Positions 21,074 to 32,105 of a DNA stretch of 64,000 nt are shown here, piece by piece. Source of the stretch: Fonsecaea monophora (lineage: Eukaryota > Ascomycota > Eurotiomycetes > Chaetothyriales > Herpotrichiellaceae). The notes under the pieces were generated by a model that saw only the letters and a list, made by a program, of their open reading frames with translations, was not told the origin of the DNA and did not search any database. Made by a program: the position numbers and the translations under genes. The stretch is from assembly GCF_001642475.1 (NCBI RefSeq), contig NW_019173941.1:124001-188000 (forward strand), in the 5' to 3' direction. Each line of letters begins with the position of its first letter. The stretch's first letter is position 1.

Positions 21074-22474
21074 TCAAGTGAGAATAGTTCTCTTTGCTGG
21101 TACAGGTGGAGGAGGTGGTTTTTTCGAGCGTGATGGAGGAGGGGGAGGCGGTACAGCACTCTTTTTCCCACCCAGGAGGGTCACTGATTCACTGCCATGT
21201 GAAGTCGCAGGAGATACGGATTGTTCTCCGTAGCCGCGGTCGGAGCCACTGTTTGTGTAAGACCCGGACTCATCTGCAAAGACATCCTGTTCATCCACGC
21301 TTCGTAGCTGCGATCGGGCTGTCCGAATCATCAAAGAATCGCTGGGAACTCGCGCAATCCCAGGCCTTGTAGCAGGCGACAGGTCCCTAGCTGTGGGGGA
21401 GTCGTTGAATGTAGTGGCTCTGGCGTAATTTGGGCGCGCTGGAGAGTATTCAGAAGTTGGTTGGTCCGCAAAACGGCCACTCCGGTTCGACTTGATGGTC
21501 GGGCGAACCTCGACGACGGTTGGTGTTTCCTCTGCTGGCTCAACAGTCTGGGTGTATGAGCGGACAGTGTTTGATCTTGATCGCGGATTGGGACGGATAC
21601 TTCGATTCGACATCTGTGCTCTGCGCCAAGTTAGATCCAACCTCATGTTTGAAGGAGGAAATACGTACCTAGCGGGCCACTGGCTCTTTAGTTGTAACAG
21701 TGCTTCTCTACATTGATCGTGATATGCCAATTCGGCGTCAAGAAATGCTGCGAGATCAGCCACGCTCTCAGGGTCTGATTCGCGAATTTCTTCCATTCTG
21801 CGCTGAACATCGTCCGCCGATTCTTCATATTTAGCCTTCTGAGTCCGCAGTTCCTCCTCGACGCGGAAGTCTTCCTTCTTGGCCTTCTGCATTTTGGCAA
21901 GCGATGTATCATAAGCCAGTCTGCGTGTCTCAAGTCGTTTGCGGGCGGCCTGGTATTCTTTCAGTTGGACCAGAGACCTTTCGAGCGACTCCAGCCAGGA
22001 AGTGGTAGCGTTCGTGATGTAGGTTTCCTGCGTACGAGCCAATCGTTCTTGTATTCGGCCAAACACTTAGAAGGTCAGCATATAGGAATATTCTTGTAAC
22101 ATGGGAACACCCACTGTTGAGACACTGTCCATATTCTGAATCCGACTCAAAGTCTTCGCCATGAGAAATCATGGTCCCGCCCATGTAGGCGATCGGAAGT
22201 GTTTTCTCTTTACCCTCCACCTCGGACCGTTTGGAGATGGCTTTGATATAGGCATTCATTGACCGCTGCATTTTCTCGAGACCTGCGAAGCGTAACGATT
22301 AGCGCCCGCCTCGTTTTCAATTGCTGGGCAAGATTATGCTACAATACCCTCTTGACGAAGGCCCATCTCGACCTCCATGGCCTTGAAGTCGTCGGACACA
22401 TTGGTCTTGACTTCCCCACCCATCCGCTCTCCTGCCCATTGTTTGAAACGATCGAGTTTCTTGTTGACATTCAT
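21074..22474 (-). CDS. BAR-domain (endophilin-like) membrane-curvature protein
   Basis: Four exons, 22474-22348, 22282-22115, 22065-21669 and 21620-21074, give about 412 residues. The first 230 residues form a helical BAR-type module: MNVNKKLDRFKQWAGERMGG, a Met/Gln-rich helix, then SLERSLVQLKEYQAARKRLE and a charged coiled coil. The rest is disordered with RSIRPNPRSRSN and a Pro-rich tail ending near PPPPPVPAKR, a likely SH3 ligand; no SH3 domain is present in this model. BAR dimers sense or bend membranes during endocytosis and trafficking; the cargo here is unknown. The last intron (21621-21668) is 48 bp, lacks stops and keeps frame, so its retention would add 16 residues. MNVNKK was taken as start because an in-frame ATG lies there and no earlier one is seen. 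Confidence 0.85.
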
Positions 22475-23879
22475 GATTGCAAATGTGCGATCACTGTACT
22501 GGTTGGCGGTGTTCAAGGGAGCGAGGCAAGGTTAGAAGAGCGAGAGTGAGAATGCTGATGTTGGGGTCGATAAGAGCAAGGGATCTATGTTACGCTGTCT
22601 GTGCAGGTGGTGAGCAACGGAGTGATCGGGATCGGACAGCGCGGTGTTTCTAGTCGTGCAATTGGAATGCTGATCAAGGATCAAATACTGTCCGGAAGAT
22701 GAGCAAGGAAAAAGAGACAAAAACTCCGGCGAGCGGCGTGAATGAGGTCAGAATATAGAGGGATAATAAACGATTGACTGCGCTTACAGCGATGGAATAG
22801 GAATCAGGCCCAACGGACGAGAGCTACTAGATGATGAATTAAATCCCGTCGCGCAGTTGCTCGTCTCGGTGCCAATGCCAATTAATGACAAGCTGCGGTT
22901 GCAGCGACGCGCAAACAGGCGTTCTTTCTGATAGAGTTTCGGAGCCCCTTCAAGGTCCACCACGAGAGCCAGAAGCAAGTTACGAGAAAGCCAGAGCAGC
23001 CCAGAGCCACAGGTTCCCAACTGCTGCCCCTGACCTCAAACTCTTCTGCGGGGGATTCACCAGAAGCTCCCAGCGGTGCCGGGTGGTGCCCAGCGACAGG
23101 TCATGTCCCTCCACCAGCTTCTGAAACAATACGCCACCAACTGAAATCATCGCTTGGCCCATATTACTTGTAAAATACTAGTATTAGCAGTTAACAGTCT
23201 GTGTCTAGTGTCCACACTGCCTGTAAAATGGCGCAGAGAAGAAGAACAAGAGACGCCGTGTTCGATCTTAGACTGGGCACAACTGCGGCATAATTCACAT
23301 CATCCCTCGTCACCCTACCCGCCACGAGGAGGTCCCCGGACCTTCGTCGCTGCCGAACCCCGTAAGCATCCCACACATACAACTACTCGTACGGCCGTCT
23401 TGTACATGTACACAGTAAGCATGGCGTCTGAGCTGCAGATGAATGTTCCCGTAACATTTTTTTCAAGAGAAAGGGGGGGAAATTTGCAGTATCAACACGC
23501 TACAAGATCCGCGGTTTACAGCTCAGGAGTTTTACAACAAGTGGAAAAAAGGGGCTGATCGACTTCATCAAATACTCAGTTTCGGTCACAGGTAGGTTCT
23601 CGAGATGATAGTAATCTCCCTTGCTTGCACCACGCAGAAATCTTCTCGTCGTCTCAACTCGATCTGCATTGCGGCTACGGTGACCGCAACCTCCAGGCTA
23701 TCTAGAGTCAACTGGCACCTTCTCAAAGACAATGCATCTGTTGGCATTCTTTCGGTTATTGGGAAGAGCTTTGGACCCCTTGCCACTCTCCACGTTGTGA
23801 GATGGTGACGCATATGCCGTAAAAGACCCGTAACACAGTCCACGCCGTTTTCTGGAAGCCCCTCATACAAACATCACAT
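22475..23879. other. Intergenic, upstream of BAR gene and downstream of uL2
   Basis: No gene supported. Open stretches here start from non-ATG codons and show no domain composition. A purine-rich run with AAAGGGGGGGAAA lies near 23,470. Confidence 0.5.
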
Positions 23880-24879
23880 CTACTCCTTGGTCTTCTGCGT
23901 ACCACGTAGCAAACCTGTCCTCCGGGCAGCGATAAGACCGGCTTTTTGACCTTGAGCGGCGTATCTTGAAATGGTAGAAGCCTTGCCGATGTGCTGATGG
24001 TTACCACCACCGTGAGGATGGTCGACGGGATTCATGGCAACACCACGAGTCTTGGGCCAGGAGTTGCGCTTGACGGCGAACTTGTGCTTTGCGCGGGAAG
24101 CCTCTGTGTCCGCTAGTTAGCCCCATTCCAATGTCATACAAGTGATGGCAATGCACATACTGAGCATGGGCTTATCGGTACGTCCACCACCAGCGACGAT
24201 GCCGATCATCCCTCGAGCCGAACTGAGAACGACTTTCTTTGCGCCACTGGGGAGCTTGACTCTGGTCTTGCCCTCATCAGGGTTGTGTCCAATCACAGTC
24301 ACATAGTTGCCTGAAGTTCGTCCCAACGCGCCTCGGTCTCCGGTCTTCTCTTCCACGTTTGAGACGACAGTACCTTCGGGCACAGCGCCCAGAGGGAGGA
24401 TGTTGCCGATGCTCAAGGCTGCGTTCTTTCCAGCGTAGATAAACTCTGATGAATCCAAGCAGTCAGCCAGTGAACCAATTTGTGAGTTCCAAGACCAAGA
24501 TAGCGGTGTAGCGAACACGTACGGCCAGTAAAGAGTCCTTCATTCGCAATAAAGGTTTCGGTCTTGAGGCCATATTTGTAGGGCGAACGGAACTGGACAC
24601 GCGCGAGCGGTGCACCTCGACCAGGATCATGAATGATTTCAGTCACCACCCCACGAATGTACCCATGACGCTCCGAGTAATCGAGTTGTCGAAACTTAGC
24701 AGCTCCCTTTCTCAACCTGGTATGACTGGCTATTGCGAGACATCAGCAAAACGAACCAGCACCAATTGAGCAGAATTTGTGATCGCAGAGCAGAGAACAT
24801 AGTCGGGGTGCTGCTGAAGGAGGTACTGACTGAAGATGGATCCGCGCCCTTTACGCTGGTTCCTGATGACTCTACCCAT
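23880..24879 (-). CDS. rpl2: 60S ribosomal protein uL2 (L2/L8)
   Basis: Four exons, 24879-24831, 24729-24523, 24445-24161 and 24103-23880, encode 254 residues, the usual length of the cytosolic protein. All three introns are phase 1. The sequence is diagnostic: MGRVIRNQRKGRGSIF, then SHTRLRKGAAKFRQLDYSER, DPGRGAPLARVQFRSPYKYG, GDRGALGRTSGNYVTVIGHN, and the peptidyl-transferase-centre segment NPVDHPHGGGNHQ, ending GTQKTKE. uL2 helps hold the subunits together and contacts the catalytic centre of the 60S subunit. The very conserved HPHGGGNH histidine is present. The upstream region carries a TCACGTGA about 217 bp before the ATG. Confidence 0.97.
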
Positions 24880-26589
24880 GATGGCGTAGAGTTTCGAGGT
24901 AGTTGTCGACCGAACGAGGTTGTTGAAAGTTCGAGGTGAAGATGGACAAGGCGCAGGTTTCGTTTGTGTGCGCCTCAGCAAAAATCTTGGCATTGGACAA
25001 GAACAAAGTACGGCGACGCAAAAGACCTTTCATGGCGCAGGTACCAGGCTAGTGCTATTATGGACTAGTGGATATACAAGTGGTGTGCTGTGTCATCACG
25101 TGATTACTTGGCTCCCGCCCAGCCCGCCTCACCTCCATCTTCAAACCTGAAGTCCGGTCTGCAACCGCCAACTTCAAAGTCATCTCACCTCTGCCCTGTG
25201 TTGGCTTGATTCTCTCCGCCTGCACTACTTGCTGTTGAACGGTGGCTTTCAGAATACACAGATGCTCTACTTTATATCATTATACATTCTTCTATTCTCT
25301 AGAATTGGCTCTGTTACAACATTCGCGTGACATGATCAAATTTACATGTCTTTTTTATCGCCTAGAGAAGCTTTTTGTACATATCATGAAGTTGTTCTGA
25401 ACGGTATGGCGGCACATTGTCTCACAGGAGAGTTGTGAAACGTGGTAAGTTCTTCCAAGCTTAGAAAATTGACCTAGTAGGCTCCCGCTCTACCCTACAA
25501 CACATTGGCGTAGGGCGGGCTGATCAAGAGCATGTTGGACCAAAGCGACTCTCCTCTTGCACGTTATCTATGCACATCCATTCATTGCATACAAGTGCTG
25601 AGTCGGTAAAGCATAACGAACTACGAGGTCGCTCTAAAATGAGACACTCGAAAATGCTGATTCCCGAGCTTGCTGCCCTCAGTGGCCTCTTGATACTCTT
25701 CCGGTGCAGACGGTGCAGATCGAATCAGAAGCACACGGTCGAACTCGGCTACATGTATAAGCTCAGCCACAAATTTACAAGATTTCAACTGTGACGAGCC
25801 CTGTCAATATGGCATGCCGGAGCCTCTGATCACTGTCGGCTGCTTCCAGGCCCTGTGCCGTCTCAACGTGTTTGACATACACCTTCATTTGAGTCTTCAG
25901 CAAGAAAATCATGGTACAAAATTTGGGCGCGTTCTTCAGGGCGCAATTGCCATGGATCTCCCGGAGAACCCCGCGTCTTCTCGGAGAATGCTTAGCCTCA
26001 ACCAGGATTTGAAGCAAAGGACAGCGTCGGACAACAGTGCTCAAGGGGAATGCATACAACGGTATACCGGCAAGCAGGTCCCCGGTCGAGGATGCTGTTG
26101 AGAATGCCCCCAGGCTCAGCGTCTGGGAAGATGCGGGGGCTGAACCCGGGATCGCTGCAACGCAAGTTGAACTTGACAAGAGGCTGATTCAACGCTTGGC
26201 AAGCCGGCGTCCCCAAAAGCACTCATGTTCATGGAGATCGGTCGCACCAACCCTCCAACAACCCGGTGCCTGCGGTGGATGGCGAATAATTGGATGCCGG
26301 CTGGTGCTTCGGATTCCAGAGAATGGTTAGCATGGGAGCCTGTCGCTTCAAAGGCTATGAAAGCGACGTCGTTGACTGCCAGCGCCGGGAGACAGATGAA
26401 ATGCGATCATTGGCCGAGCAGCGCGTAACTTGCCCTCAACGCGCCAAGTGAATTCATCAGACCGCTCCCTGATTTTGTAGTTCCCCCTTCACTTCCACCC
26501 TCCGTGCTCCTGCTACAACAACCGCCTGCTGTAGTACCGGCTAGCTGTCTCACCACTCTTGCCGTCCGCCATCTCCTCTCCATCTCGTC
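24880..26589. other. Divergent interval uL2 / DDT-WHIM-like gene
   Basis: It contains both promoters. A minus-strand open stretch at about 25775-26179 and overlapping short frames to 26420 look mildly protein-like, but they start at non-ATG codons and share no frame, so no gene is called. Pyrimidine-rich sequence precedes 26590. Confidence 0.45.
25096..25103. promoter_or_regulatory. TCACGTGA site upstream of uL2
   Basis: A perfect palindrome 217 bp before the uL2 start. Cbf1-type factors are known at ribosomal protein promoters in some ascomycete yeasts; the role here is inferred. Confidence 0.5.
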
Positions 26590-28543
26590 ATGGCTGACTC
26601 TGATTCCTCGTCCTTGTCTTCCGCTCCATCCTCAGATGATGAGGAAATGGCACAGAAAATGGCGCTGAAGCCAACGGGATTGGATCGATATTTCAAGCCG
26701 GCGCCCAAGCCTGAAGCCACCCCCGAGCCTCCCAAACGCGCACCCTCACCACCCCACGAATATACTCTGGTCGATAACCCGGCAATTGCGTTTATCGTAA
26801 TGTTCAGAAGTCGATTCAGCGACGTGTTTCCCAAATCTTTACCGAACTACGGACCGCAAGACATTGAAAGAGGGGTGGCTGGAGAACTACCCGACGAGCA
26901 AGTCGAGAGACTGCTCTGTGCGCTGTTGGGACTTGTTCTGAATAGAAAGAAGGATGTCGAGTCAGTTACCGCATACTGGACGAGCTCGTGGGCTATTACC
27001 TGTCAAAATTTCTAACACTGGTCAGACGCGGACATTATGGCCGGGCACTTGAAGATGCGCTATCTACAAACCACAGTCAATGGCCGACTGAGTGGAAGGG
27101 AGTCAATCCTCTCCACGGAGGAACAACTTTCAACAGCATGAGCCCGGAGCAGCGGGTGGGTTGCTTTCTGTCTTCCCTTCTCTGTTCCGCACAGCTAACT
27201 AGGATTCAGTTGAGCCTCCTAAAAGCTCTCGTCCTCTGGTCTCTGAACTCCTCCGAAGCCGTCCAAGCGGTCATTAAAGAGTCTTACAAGCAGACACGTC
27301 GGGACGACGACCGCAACCAACCGCGAAGTGTTCAACCTTGGTTTTCGGACCAATATCGCCGAAAGTACTGGCTGATTGAGGGACAAGATGACTCGCATTT
27401 TCGAATCTACAGAGAAAATGATGGCAAGACTGCAAAGACAAACACATGGTTCAGCGTCGCCGGCTCCATCCCAGAAGTCATAGCCCTTGCAGACAAGTTC
27501 GCCGACGAACATAGTTCCAATTCGAAAGTGATTAGCGACAAGTTACGCGCGGCCATTCCAAGGTTTGAGGCTGGCGAAGAGGTAAGCAGGTTGGCGCGCA
27601 TACCAGACATGCACTGACAATCACACTAGAAGCGCAAACGCCGCGACTACCGCCTTGCTCGAAAAGCTGCATTCGCTCGACCCGAACCCGGATTCTCACT
27701 ATATGAGGGAAGGACACGTGGGAAGAGAATGAGATATACATATTCAGACGACGAGTATGGGTCGGACGGGCTGTCTAGCAAGCGATCCACGCGCAATTCC
27801 GGCCTCTCTACACCTCTTGAGACTGGACCGACCGTTACCGCCAGCGGCAGGCATGTCAAGTCGAGGGTGGGTGGTTTGTACGGCGAGAGCATGTTGATCG
27901 ACCAGCGCAAGGAGTTAGAAAGAGTGACGGGCGAAGGCAACTATACAGAGACAAGTGAGGACATGCCTGCCACTATACCCAGTGCGCGTGACATGAGAAC
28001 ATCGAGGTCGGGAAGACACGTCAAACCGTATAGACAGGGATATGCCGAGCAGATGGACTCGGACGAAAGCGAAGAGGCCCAGTCATCAGGCAAAGAATGG
28101 AGTGGAAACGAGGACGAGTCAGAGCCGGACTTTGCGGAGAGGATGAAGGTGACGATGACGACGATGATATGAGCGATGAAGGCCTTGAACCGGACGAGGT
28201 CGAGGACGAAAATACTCAGGAAAGCTTGGTTGTCCAACTACGATATCGAAAGGACGCCGAGAATCCCACGTCCACAACAACGGCACAAGGTCCACCTCCT
28301 CAAGCTTTCCATGTAACGAACGGAACATCAGCCGTTATGAATGGTTTGCAGCAAGTGCAGGCCACGCCGAGACCGTTGCAACCCCTAGGAGAAACAATGG
28401 ACACGATCAATGTTGCCCCAAGAAATAACGGGACTGATGGAGGCCAGCCAAATCTGATGAACGGCGTGAAGATGACGGCACATGACGCTCCTCGACCGCC
28501 TCCGGTGGTTCATATCCCCATTCAGCCCATGGACATATCTTAA
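26590..28543 (+). CDS. DDT/WHIM-like chromatin-remodelling accessory protein, with apparent frameshift
   Basis: Four exons, 26590-26960, 27026-27155, 27210-27581 and 27630-28543. After an acidic Ser-rich start (MADSDSSSLSSAPSSDDEE) comes a DDT-like helical part (IAFIVMFRSRFSDVFPKSLP and ERGHYGRALEDALS), then a WHIM-like segment (SLLKALVLWSLNSSEAVQ) and PWFSDQYRRKYWLIEG, as in ISWI-accessory or RSF1/CECR2-type proteins. The C-terminal half is basic and acidic low complexity with two SGRHVK repeats. Near 28139 the frame breaks: the upstream frame would stop after a few residues (PDFAER...), while the coding signal continues in the next frame (EDEGDDDDDDMSDEG ... ESLVVQLRYRK) to a stop at 28543. 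The change equals loss of one G from GAGGAGGAT. Family assignment is by motif impression only. Confidence 0.72.
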
Positions 28544-29321
28544 CAAAGAATATGTGAACAGGTTCGAGGGGATATCGAGAAACATATAGGAGAGGTCGTG
28601 CGCCCTCGGATGCCTACCGAAGATGCTTTGCGAAAAGTTAGGACCAGTTCTCCCTCGTTTCAATCAGGGCCAGACGCAGCAAAGGAAGGACATTTAACCC
28701 CTCGAAGCACTGTCATGACATGACTTGGGAGACTTTTTAGTTTTCTACCTATTTATCGATTTCTTCAATGTTCTCTCGCAGGTCTCCGTTTCTCTAATCA
28801 TATCTGTCTCGCTCACTCGGTAGACCAGAAACCAGTCCACACGGGGCCACTCGTGGCACTTCACGAACATATATATGCGTACGCCAGATCACCGAGAAGA
28901 GCGCAAGAGCACTTATCAGATCGAAGGCGTCCCTGTTGGTGCCGCGATTCTGTAGTCTCTTTCTTATATCTGATACATCTTTCACAAGGGTTAGCTTTCA
29001 ACACCTTTCGCTAAGCTATGGATGTCCCCATCCTTCCATCAATGAAGCGGGTGATATACACAAACAACCAGGTCGTCCCAGGCGTGACCCAATGCACATA
29101 GTTAACACATGCAAGAACAAAGAAACCTATGCCCTTGACCCTTAGCAACTATATAGTTCTGCTCATCGGAAATCATTTGATGTGGCTGATTCGTTTAGAG
29201 ACTGCTGCGGTTCCTCTTCCCATCTCAGATCATCATGTTCTGCCGCAAGATGCTCCTGACATTCATCACGCTTTCATATTACACAGATGAGAATCATTCA
29301 GCCCCTGCATCAAATTGGACC
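28544..29321. other. Convergent intergenic region
   Basis: No gene. The 3' ends of the DDT/WHIM-like gene and of Ste11 face each other here. Confidence 0.6.
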
Positions 29322-32105
29322 TCAAGCCGTAGGCAGCAAAAACCTCTCTTTCAACAACTCATCTGCGCCAGGCCTCTTTTCATGGTCAACCTCAAAGGTC
29401 TTCCCCATAAACCGCTTCGCGTCCTCACTTGCATGCTCGGGAATACTTGGTTTCTCGTTATTGCTTCCGACAGCAAACAGCGTTTGAAGCGTCGTCATTG
29501 ATGGGAATGGCCGGGATCCTGTGAACATCTCAACAACAAGACACCCGACTGACCAGATATCTGACTTGAGCGACTGTCCAGACTGGCGGACAACTTCGGG
29601 AGCCATCCAGAAGACGCTTCCTTGAAGAGATGTGCGAGTACCCGGTGCAGTGTTCATACCATTGAAGTTGGTTTTCTTGGAAACACCAAAATCGGAGATT
29701 TTCACGGCACCGCGGTTGTCGACCAGAATATTGGCGCCCTTGATGTCTCGATGAATGATATTGCGAGAGTGCAAGTATGACAGACCCTCGAGAATTTGTC
29801 TGGTGAAGTTCCGGACGAGTGGTTCCTGGAAAGTGTTGTATTGCTTGAGCATGCCGGCGATGGAGCCACCTGGAACATATTCGAGGAAAATGTTCAGGTG
29901 CTCCTCGTCCGATGAAGTACCCAAGTATTGCACAATATGTGGATGACGAAGGCCTTGCAAGAGTGTAATCTCTTGCTTCAAAGCTGCAATCATGGCCGTC
30001 TTCTTCTTATCACCTTCGGTGCCCTTGGCCACATTGGGCAACTCGACTTGCTTGACTGCCATCAATTCACCAGTCACAGCATGCAAGGCGAGATAGACAC
30101 TGCCGAATGAGCCTTCGCCGATCAAGCCACCCTTCATCCAGTTGTTCTTGTCGAAGCTGTTGCCTTGAAGGAACGAGTTTAGCTCCTGGTCTTCCTCCTC
30201 ACCATCCTCAGCCACGATCACCGACAATCGTTCATTCACATTGTCGGTATTCAGAGTGACCCCAGGACTCTCGTCAAAATAGCTTGCCCTAGCTGCTTCA
30301 CCCTGGGCAGCAGTATCGGAACCACTGTCAAACGAGACATATGATTTCCTGTTCGGCTCGATGGGGGATTCTTCCTGCAACGGGTGGAGCGTGGACGAGG
30401 CAATGGAATCACGGAACGACTGGTTCATAAGATTGAACCTGTTCGACACTACCGAGAGCGGTCGGGCAGCAGGAGTACGAGGGGTCATACCGGTCTGGTA
30501 CAGCCAGGAGTCGGCAATGCTGGGAATGCTTGGTACGGGAGGAGCGTCCTTGAGGCTAGAGGCCATGCTCACATTGCTCATCACGCTTAGGCGACTTTGT
30601 GCGCGACTCATGCGTTGTGAGCGTCGGACTGATAGCCTCATTGTCTTTTCGATATCCTCGCGTTGATGAGCAGGGAAATAAGAGGTCAACTCTTGCACAA
30701 TCATCTCGCTAGGAGGTCGTGCCCCAAAGAAAGTACGGAGCTTCGTATTCTGATTACTAGGAACTCTGAGGTGTTGCTGGGCTTCCTGCCGATCATGTTC
30801 ATCCGCAGTCGCAATGATGTTTCGATTTCGATCCGTAGTGGTAACTGGTGAGATGGGGACTTGAATATTGTGCCATGACTCTCCTGTGAGCTTCTGCAGC
30901 TTGATCTGGTTGCGCATGTTGTTTGTGCTCAGTGCATTGCTGTGCAAAACCTGTGATTCATCGGCCGCAATTTTGGCCGCTTTCTGGAGTTCGTCCACGT
31001 CGGGAGGCCCGTCGTTGATCTTTCTCAGGATCAGTCGATTTCTCTCTGATCGGGTCGACTCATTACAGATCCTCATGAGTTCGCTGTCGCTTACACGGCG
31101 ACAGTTTCCTGGATCTGGGTCCAGGCCGTTGAGGACGTAGAAGCAATAGTTGCGAAAATGAGTTTCTGGTAGATGTAATTTCTTCAGCACTGTCGACGTG
31201 ACATCGTCGGCCGTCCGACAAAACTTGATATTCACAACCTTCGTTTGCCCACCGTTATGGATGATTTTGATGACAGGGGATCCTGAGGGCAATCCACCAG
31301 GTGTCAGGCCATCGATGCTCGAGTTTTGCCGGAGATGAGCTGCTCGCGTGGTTTGACTTGCGAGCTGTGGAGTTTCAGGTCGTCTGCCGGACGTGGAATT
31401 CGCTGATCCTGGTTGGCTGAAGTATCCTCCCCCAGACGCGTTTCTCCCACCGTCCATCGGGCTTTGTGCATAGCGATGTGATCGAAGGCCTGCGCTGTGT
31501 ACATCTGCGAGAGGTGAGCTTGGTCTTGACCCGACTTTGAACCCTGTGCTGGCCGAGTTGAAATTCTGCAAGACGGAGGAGTCGAGCTGGCGGGAGAAAC
31601 GTTTGCCGCTACCATTGTGTGACCTAGACCCGTGGGTTCGAGGAGAGTCTGAAGAGGAGGGGGTTCCAGCAATGCCATCCAGGATAGCAAGGCTATCTCG
31701 GTTTCTCCTAGAGCGTAACAAGGATGACTTGTTCCGCAGCTGTTTAATCGCCACATTGATTCGCACGCGGTCACCAATCTTCTTGATACCCATCTCTGAC
31801 AATATCTTCTGGTCACATTCCAGTAAACTCTCTCCTGTAAAGTTGTTCGCTTTGAAAAGAGGTTCATACTGTCCGCAGCGGATCGAGTGCAGCCACTCTC
31901 CCACCTTTTTCTCGTCCCACGCCCTTATCGAGTCCAGCCCGTCATAGACATCGGAGAATTCAGAATCTGTTGGGGAGGTAAAGAGGCCGTCTTGCAGAGC
32001 CATCGAGGTCATTTGCGTTCTGGTCGAAGACTCGGAGAAGTTGCGGACGAGCATCTGCTGGGGATTTCCGGTGTTGGCGGTAAACGGTGGCTTGGAGGCA
32101 AGCAT
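29322..32105 (-). CDS. ste11: MAPKKK Ste11/SteC
   Basis: A single exon of 927 residues. A SAM domain lies at about 60-124 (KKVGEWLHSIRCGQYEPLF), a Byr2/Ste11-type Ras-binding domain at about 270-370 (VKIIHNGGQTKVVNIKF ... YVLNGLDPDPGN), a Ser-rich linker, then a protein kinase domain at about 655-925. Kinase motifs: GEGSFGSVYLA (Gly loop), AVKQVEL (Lys), HRDIKGANILVD (catalytic loop), ISDFGVSKK (DFG), WMAPEVV (APE). Ste11 phosphorylates the MAPKK Ste7 in the mating, filamentation and, in yeast, HOG pathways, held by Ste50 through its SAM domain. The length is close to Aspergillus SteC. The start is a true ATG with the SAM domain complete downstream. It shares an upstream interval with the divergent ZNF511-like gene. 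Confidence 0.95.
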   Translation of the reverse strand: MLASKPPFTANTGNPQQMLVRNFSESSTRTQMTSMALQDGLFTSPTDSEFSDVYDGLDSIRAWDEKKVGEWLHSIRCGQYEPLFKANNFTGESLLECDQKILSEMGIKKIGDRVRINVAIKQLRNKSSLLRSRRNRDSLAILDGIAGTPSSSDSPRTHGSRSHNGSGKRFSRQLDSSVLQNFNSASTGFKVGSRPSSPLADVHSAGLRSHRYAQSPMDGGRNASGGGYFSQPGSANSTSGRRPETPQLASQTTRAAHLRQNSSIDGLTPGGLPSGSPVIKIIHNGGQTKVVNIKFCRTADDVTSTVLKKLHLPETHFRNYCFYVLNGLDPDPGNCRRVSDSELMRICNESTRSERNRLILRKINDGPPDVDELQKAAKIAADESQVLHSNALSTNNMRNQIKLQKLTGESWHNIQVPISPVTTTDRNRNIIATADEHDRQEAQQHLRVPSNQNTKLRTFFGARPPSEMIVQELTSYFPAHQREDIEKTMRLSVRRSQRMSRAQSRLSVMSNVSMASSLKDAPPVPSIPSIADSWLYQTGMTPRTPAARPLSVVSNRFNLMNQSFRDSIASSTLHPLQEESPIEPNRKSYVSFDSGSDTAAQGEAARASYFDESPGVTLNTDNVNERLSVIVAEDGEEEDQELNSFLQGNSFDKNNWMKGGLIGEGSFGSVYLALHAVTGELMAVKQVELPNVAKGTEGDKKKTAMIAALKQEITLLQGLRHPHIVQYLGTSSDEEHLNIFLEYVPGGSIAGMLKQYNTFQEPLVRNFTRQILEGLSYLHSRNIIHRDIKGANILVDNRGAVKISDFGVSKKTNFNGMNTAPGTRTSLQGSVFWMAPEVVRQSGQSLKSDIWSVGCLVVEMFTGSRPFPSMTTLQTLFAVGSNNEKPSIPEHASEDAKRFMGKTFEVDHEKRPGADELLKERFLLPTA

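Noticed and set aside
23154..23558. 134-codon plus-strand frame
   Set aside because: Non-ATG start and low-complexity His/Thr/Pro content; no homologue pattern recognised.
25775..26179. 134-codon minus-strand frame upstream of the DDT/WHIM-like gene
   Set aside because: It starts at TTG with a stop just upstream, no splice support, and no recognisable motif.
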